DNA from: Edaphocola flava
GTDB taxonomy: Bacteria > Bacteroidota > Bacteroidia > Chitinophagales > Chitinophagaceae
Reading direction: 5' to 3'
DNA length: 64,000 nucleotides
Assembly: GCF_004118155.1 (NCBI RefSeq)
Contig: NZ_SAIQ01000001.1
Location: 558,001-622,000, forward strand
Shown: positions 59,435 through 64,000 of the stretch, one piece after another
Numbering within the stretch: position 1 is the first letter of the stretch
Layout: the number at the start of each line of letters is the position of its first letter
The notes under the pieces: model-generated
The model's input: the letters and a program-made list of their open reading frames with translations, nothing else
What the model was told of the DNA's origin: nothing
Database searches by the model: none
Program-made: the position numbers and the translations under genes

Positions 59435-62050
59435 TTACTGTTTTTCTTCATTGCGCAATACCACTGTTCCGTCAAAGACATCGATCAGTACCGGTTTGGA
59501 CTTATCTATATCTCCGGCAATGATATGGCGGCTCAATAAGTTGATGATCTCTTTCTGGATCAGTCTTTTCAACGGACGGGCACCAAACTGCGGATCAAAT
59601 CCCTGTTCTGCAAAATAATCTATTGCATAGTCTGTAAAGTTCAGCGTAATGCCCTGTTGGGCTACCCGTTCTTTAACTTCATCAAACTGTATTTTGATGA
59701 TGCCACGAATCTCATTTTTCAGCAGCGGATGGAACATGATTACCTCATCTATACGGTTAATAAATTCCGGTCTCAGGGTTTGACGCAGCATCAGGATCAC
59801 ATCATCTTTTGTGCGTTCAAACACATCGTGGAATTTTGCATCGTTACTACCACTCAGTCCTTCAAAATTTTCCTGTATAATATCAGAACCCAGGTTACTG
59901 GTCATGATAATGATGGTATTTTTAAAATTCACCACACGACCTTTATTATCGGTCAGGCGGCCATCATCCAGTACCTGCAGCATCACATTAAATACATCCG
60001 GGTGTGCTTTTTCTATCTCATCCAGCAGGATTACAGAATATGGTTTACGGCGCACGGCTTCTGTCAGCTGACCACCCTCATCATAGCCTACATATCCAGG
60101 AGGCGCACCCACCAGACGGCTTACGCTATGCTTCTCCTGGTACTCACTCATGTCGATACGGGTCATCATAGAATCATCGTCAAACAGGGCTTCTGCAAGG
60201 GCTTTGGCCAGTTCTGTTTTACCCACACCGGTTGTACCCAGGAAAATGAAAGAACCGATTGGCTTGCGTTCATCCTGCAGACCTGCACGGCTTCTGCGAA
60301 TGGCATCTGCGACTGCAGTAATTGCCTCATCCTGGCCTATTACGCGTTTATGCAACTGTTCTTCCAGGTGCAGTAATTTCTCGCGCTCACTCTGCATCAT
60401 TTTCTGTACCGGTATGCCGGTAGCCTTTGCTACATTCTCTGCTATATCTTCTGCATCTACTTCTTCTTTCAGTAAGCGACGATCCAGGGCCAGTTCATTC
60501 AGGGCATTGGTATTGGATACCAGTTGTGCCTCTTCTTCTTTCAGTTTACCATAGCGGATCTCAGCCACTTTACCGTAATCACCGTCACGCTCTGCTTTTT
60601 CGGCTTCCTGTTTCAGGGTTTCAATACGGCTTTTTGACTGCTGTATTTTCTCCACCATTTCCTTTTCGGTAGTCCATTTAGCTTTCAGCGTATCACGCTC
60701 TACCAGCAGGTTGGCAATATTGGTATTCAGCGTCTGTAATTTGCTTTCGTCATTCTCCCGTTTGATCGCTTCGCGTTCAATCTCCAGCTGGCGGATTCTT
60801 CTTTCCAGTTCATCCAGTGGCTCAGGCATAGAATTCATTTCCAGCTTCAGTTTCGCTGCACTTTCATCGATCAGATCAATCGCTTTATCGGGCAGGAAAC
60901 GATCGGTAATATATCTTTGAGACAGCTCTACAGCTGCAATTATGGCTTCATCTTTGATGCGCACATGATGGTGTGTTTCATAGCGATCTTTCAATCCGCG
61001 CAGGATAGAGATCGCATCATCAGTACTCGGCTCATCTACCATCACTTTCTGGAAGCGGCGCTCCAGGGCTTTATCTTTCTCAAAATACTTCTGGTATTCG
61101 TTTAAGGTAGTAGCACCTATGGCTCGCAGTTCGCCGCGGGCCAGGGCCGGCTTCAGGATATTTGCGGCATCCATAGCGCCTTCTCCACCGCCTGCACCGA
61201 CAAGTGTATGTATCTCGTCAATGAACAGGATGATCTCTCCGTCACTTTCAGAAACTTCTTTCACCACAGATTTCAAGCGCTCTTCAAATTCACCTTTATA
61301 CTTTGCTCCTGCAATCAGTAATCCCATATCCAGTGCATAGATGATTTTGCTGCGCAGACTATCCGGCACATCACCGTTAATGATACGATGTGCCAAACCT
61401 TCTACTATAGCGGTTTTACCCACACCCGGTTCCCCGATCAGTATCGGGTTATTTTTAGATCGGCGGGAAAGGATATGCAGTGTTCTGCGGATCTCTTCAT
61501 CACGACCGATTACCGGATCGAGTTTACCGGCCTGTGCCAGTTCATTCAAGTTTTTTGCGTACTTGGAAAGGGAATTGTAGCTATTATCTGAAGTTTGAGA
61601 ATTGACGGTACTGCCCTTTCTCAGGTCTTTAACAGCCGCTACCAGGGCCTTTTCAGTTACCCCGGCATCTTTAAGCAGTTTTGCTGTATCGTCGCTGCCT
61701 TGTATAATAGACAGTAAGAGATGCTCCGGACTTACAAATTCATCCCCGAATGTTTTGAGGATATTTGAGGTTCTCAGGATCGCATTGTTTACCTCCCGGC
61801 TTACCGACTGTGCGGCATCTCCTCCGGTCTGCTTGGCAATACGGGCAATACTTTCATCCAGTTTTGTATTGATCAGGTTAAGATTACCATTGCTTTTCTT
61901 TAATAGAAATTCAATAGGTCCTTCTTTATCTTCCAGCATGGCTTTGAGTAAGTGCTGGGTTTCAATATATGGATTGTTATGGTTAAAGGCGACCTGCTGT
62001 GCCTGTTGCAGGGTCTCCTGTGCTTTGATGGTGAAATTATTTAAGTTCAT
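59435..62050 (-). CDS. clpB: ATP-dependent disaggregase ClpB
   Basis: A hexameric AAA+ chaperone that pulls proteins out of aggregates together with DnaK. The 871-aa protein has the N-terminal Clp repeats (~1-145), first AAA+ domain with Walker [15 protein letters not shown], and the long M-domain coiled coil (~405-530) that marks ClpB against ClpA/C. A second AAA+ domain follows, with [14 protein letters not shown] and the sensor-2 region [11 protein letters not shown]. Both AAA+ domains are intact. ATG 62050 ([12 protein letters not shown]) is the usual start. No CIRCE-like repeat was seen before it. Confidence 0.96.
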   Translation of the reverse strand: MNLNNFTIKAQETLQQAQQVAFNHNNPYIETQHLLKAMLEDKEGPIEFLLKKSNGNLNLINTKLDESIARIAKQTGGDAAQSVSREVNNAILRTSNILKTFGDEFVSPEHLLLSIIQGSDDTAKLLKDAGVTEKALVAAVKDLRKGSTVNSQTSDNSYNSLSKYAKNLNELAQAGKLDPVIGRDEEIRRTLHILSRRSKNNPILIGEPGVGKTAIVEGLAHRIINGDVPDSLRSKIIYALDMGLLIAGAKYKGEFEERLKSVVKEVSESDGEIILFIDEIHTLVGAGGGEGAMDAANILKPALARGELRAIGATTLNEYQKYFEKDKALERRFQKVMVDEPSTDDAISILRGLKDRYETHHHVRIKDEAIIAAVELSQRYITDRFLPDKAIDLIDESAAKLKLEMNSMPEPLDELERRIRQLEIEREAIKRENDESKLQTLNTNIANLLVERDTLKAKWTTEKEMVEKIQQSKSRIETLKQEAEKAERDGDYGKVAEIRYGKLKEEEAQLVSNTNALNELALDRRLLKEEVDAEDIAENVAKATGIPVQKMMQSEREKLLHLEEQLHKRVIGQDEAITAVADAIRRSRAGLQDERKPIGSFIFLGTTGVGKTELAKALAEALFDDDSMMTRIDMSEYQEKHSVSRLVGAPPGYVGYDEGGQLTEAVRRKPYSVILLDEIEKAHPDVFNVMLQVLDDGRLTDNKGRVVNFKNTIIIMTSNLGSDIIQENFEGLSGSNDAKFHDVFERTKDDVILMLRQTLRPEFINRIDEVIMFHPLLKNEIRGIIKIQFDEVKERVAQQGITLNFTDYAIDYFAEQGFDPQFGARPLKRLIQKEIINLLSRHIIAGDIDKSKPVLIDVFDGTVVLRNEEKQ

Positions 62051-62221
62051 AGCTAGACGCTTTGTTTTCTTTTATAAAATTAATCCTACAAACTAAGCAC
62101 CAGAAACAAATACATGATATTTCGTCATTATTTAACAGTAGTGCCCTGACGGGCCGTCGTGTCCTGTTTTTATGACCGGAAAATATTACCGATTTTTATA
62201 TTCTATTGTGTAAAATTGGCA

Positions 62222-63517
62222 TTAAGACTGACTTGCAGGCTCCTGTACGATCGCGTTAAGGTGATCAAAAAATGCCGGATATGATTTATTCACGGCATCA
62301 GCCTGTGTAATATGTACCGTACCATCGGCCTTTAAAGCCAGTATAGCTGCTGCCATAGCAATGCGGTGATCATTGCAGGAATCTACAGTTGCGCCTTTTA
62401 CATCAGCCTTTCCTTTTACGATCATATAATCATCCTGCAGGGTAATAGAAACACCCATTTTGCCCATCTGCTCCTGCAAGGTCAGGGCACGGTTACTCTC
62501 CTTATGTTGTAATCTGCTTACGCCTTCTATAACAGAAGTTCCTTCTGCGCAGGCAGCCAGCACCACTAATGGAGGGAACAGGTCCGGGCAGTCTGTTGCA
62601 TCGAACTGGAATGCTTTCAGGGCCTGATGTTGCACCACAACTTCTTCTGTAGTGATAGACATACGACAACCACAATCATGCAGGGCTTCTATAATTTTTT
62701 TATCGGCCTGTGCTGAGAATACGTCCAGTCCGCTGACGCTTACCGATCCGGCGATAGCACCGGCAACAAGAAAGAATGCTGCATTACTCCAATCGCCCTC
62801 TACAGACACTTTTTTCAGCCCCTGAGCGGCAACAGCTTTTTTCGGATTAAAGGTGAATCGTTTGTAATTATCGTTCTGCGGTACATTCATACCAAAAATC
62901 TCCAGTACCTGTAAGGTAAGATCAATATAAGGTTTGCTATTCAGCTGCAGGACGGCAATGGTTACGGGTTCGGTGATCTCCGCCTGAGCATAGGCCATCA
63001 GCACACCGGTAAGTACCTGAGAGGTAATGCTTCCGTCCAGGGTGATATCTTTAGGCTGCAAGGGGCCTTTTATGGTAATCGGGAACCCTTGTGTGACATC
63101 GCTGGTATAGTGTATACCAAGCGTAGTACATGCCTCTTCTATAAGCTTCAGTGGTCGGTTCCGCAAAGAACCTTCCGCTTCTATAGCGATCTCTTTGCCG
63201 GCCAGTGCCGCAATCATACTAAACATACGCAATGCCAGACCACTTTCTCCACAATGAATCATCGGTTCTATCGCATCATTCGGAAAGCCCTCCGAATCCA
63301 CTTCAACCTTTTGCTCATCCGGTATATATTGTGCTGCAGCTCCCAACTGTCTGATCAGGGAAAGCGCGGCTTTCTCATCTGCAGAGCCGCCGAAGTGCTC
63401 CAGCACGGTCTTTCCCTTGCGTAATAATGCCGCGGCCAGCAGGCGCTGACTTACACTTTTAGAAGATGGGATACGTATATTTCCTTTAACGGCCTGTGGT
63501 TGTATAGATATATTCAT
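62222..63517 (-). CDS. aroA: 3-phosphoshikimate 1-carboxyvinyltransferase (EPSP synthase)
   Basis: Joins shikimate-3-phosphate with phosphoenolpyruvate in the path to aromatic amino acids. The 431-aa protein shows SSKSVSQRLLAAALL (shikimate site, ~18-32), CGESGLALRMFSMIAAL (~88-104, in place of the usual GNAGTAxR), the LDGSITSQVLTGVLMA strand, and VEGDWSNAAFFLVAGAI. DCPDLFPPLVVLAACAEG and SCNDHRIAMAAAILAL follow. The NAGTxxR segment is changed to ESGLALR, a form also found in other Bacteroidota and low in glyphosate binding in some enzymes, though sensitivity cannot be judged here. It starts 29 nt after aroB and is co-transcribed with it. Confidence 0.94.
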   Translation of the reverse strand: MNISIQPQAVKGNIRIPSSKSVSQRLLAAALLRKGKTVLEHFGGSADEKAALSLIRQLGAAAQYIPDEQKVEVDSEGFPNDAIEPMIHCGESGLALRMFSMIAALAGKEIAIEAEGSLRNRPLKLIEEACTTLGIHYTSDVTQGFPITIKGPLQPKDITLDGSITSQVLTGVLMAYAQAEITEPVTIAVLQLNSKPYIDLTLQVLEIFGMNVPQNDNYKRFTFNPKKAVAAQGLKKVSVEGDWSNAAFFLVAGAIAGSVSVSGLDVFSAQADKKIIEALHDCGCRMSITTEEVVVQHQALKAFQFDATDCPDLFPPLVVLAACAEGTSVIEGVSRLQHKESNRALTLQEQMGKMGVSITLQDDYMIVKGKADVKGATVDSCNDHRIAMAAAILALKADGTVHITQADAVNKSYPAFFDHLNAIVQEPASQS

Positions 63518-63546
63518 TAATGATCACTGTTTTGAAAATATGCTGA

Positions 63547-64000
63547 TTAGTGCATTGCTGCAGCTATGATATCAAATGAGATGGTGCTGATCTCTGCTGC
63601 TCCGATGGATTGTAGTAAAATATAGTCAATCCCGGATCCTGCTGTTTTCTTATCGGCCTGCATTAATGCAAGTGTGGCTTCTTTATCAAAAGCCAGATGG
63701 TGCGGTAAGTGATATTGCACGATCAGTTTTTGTAACCGTTCTGCTTCTGTAAAGCCTGTTAATTGTGCAGATAGTTGCGCGGCAAAACACATGCCTATGC
63801 TTACAGCTGCACCATGGGCCAGCTGATACGGGTTTTCTATGGCATGGGCCAGTGTATGGCCGAAGTTGAGTTTCTTACGCTCTCCCCGTTCAAATTCATC
63901 CTGCTGTACCACTCTTGCTTTCAGTAAAGCATTGCGTTGTACCAGTTCGGCTAATAATGTATGCTGCTGCTGATAGTCTGCCAGTGTATGTGCTTCCAGC
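63547..64000 (-). CDS. aroB: 3-dehydroquinate synthase, C-terminal part (start outside window)
   Basis: Turns DAHP into 3-dehydroquinate using NAD+ and a divalent metal. The frame runs to the right edge, so ~150 C-terminal residues are visible. The metal-binding motif ERKKLNFGHTLAHAIEN holds a conserved His, and HGAAVSIGMCFAA adds another. DKKTAGSGIDYILLQSIGAA near the end is also typical. The order aroB-aroA is a usual shikimate-gene pair. The Met at 63912 is internal; upstream codons read AELVQRNALLKARVV. Confidence 0.92.
   Translation of the reverse strand, partial: LEAHTLADYQQQHTLLAELVQRNALLKARVVQQDEFERGERKKLNFGHTLAHAIENPYQLAHGAAVSIGMCFAAQLSAQLTGFTEAERLQKLIVQYHLPHHLAFDKEATLALMQADKKTAGSGIDYILLQSIGAAEISTISFDIIAAAMH

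Overview
The window looks like an ordinary chromosomal segment from a Bacteroidota bacterium, most likely a Chitinophagaceae-type member. The grounds are: proteins ending in type IX secretion (T9SS) type A tails and gliding-motility-type (type B) tails; lipoproteins typical of the phylum; promoters of the TTTG-N20-TAnnTTTG kind; few strong Shine-Dalgarno sites; a cyanophycin gene set; and a dispersed palindromic repeat family. This is read from the sequence alone, so genus is not claimed. No rRNA, insertion sequence, integrase or CRISPR array was seen. One tRNA (Cys, GCA) is present.

Layout. 1-3.6 kb: the 3' end of valS, a small secreted protein, a DsbD-N-like protein and a T9SS beta-helix protein. 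3.6-8.2 kb: a cyanophycin module, with cyanophycinase and isoaspartyl peptidase on the minus strand divergent from cyanophycin synthetase. 8.3-11.4 kb: a DegT-fold sugar enzyme with His in place of the PLP lysine, plus a muconic-semialdehyde-type aldehyde dehydrogenase. 11.4-17 kb: two FKBP-like lipoproteins, lptB, an OmpA lipoprotein, glutamate dehydrogenase, ccmD/ccmC and an FMN reductase. 17-24 kb: small proteins, a five-gene ArsR-led operon with a readable operator, enoyl-CoA hydratase, an orphan ParA and lysA. 24.4-26.7 kb: a tandem pair of T9SS proteins.

26.8-32.7 kb is the accessory part. Four copies of a palindromic repeat flank an outer-membrane barrel protein, an unknown 170-aa protein, a SymE-like toxin-family gene divergent from an XRE regulator, and a strikingly AT-rich locus. 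That locus encodes a PIN-domain, coiled-coil, two-helix membrane protein whose reading frame is split at a run of ten A. It is the best candidate here for an undescribed system.

32.7-64 kb is mostly housekeeping and envelope: carB without its allosteric domain and with an unusual 5' leader, two large T9SS type B proteins sharing a C-terminal half, a nucleoside phosphorylase, tRNA-Cys, smpB, two lipoproteins, guaB, a TonB-type protein, a formyltransferase/deacetylase pair, a DEAD helicase, a glycosyltransferase, a hydrolase, an RluA-type pseudouridine synthase, a T9SS metallopeptidase, clpB, aroA and partial aroB.

Almost every transcription unit ends in a long, near-perfect hairpin. Several convergent pairs share one palindrome. 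Several genes have the -7 promoter box only a few bases before ATG, which suggests leaderless or very short-leader transcripts.
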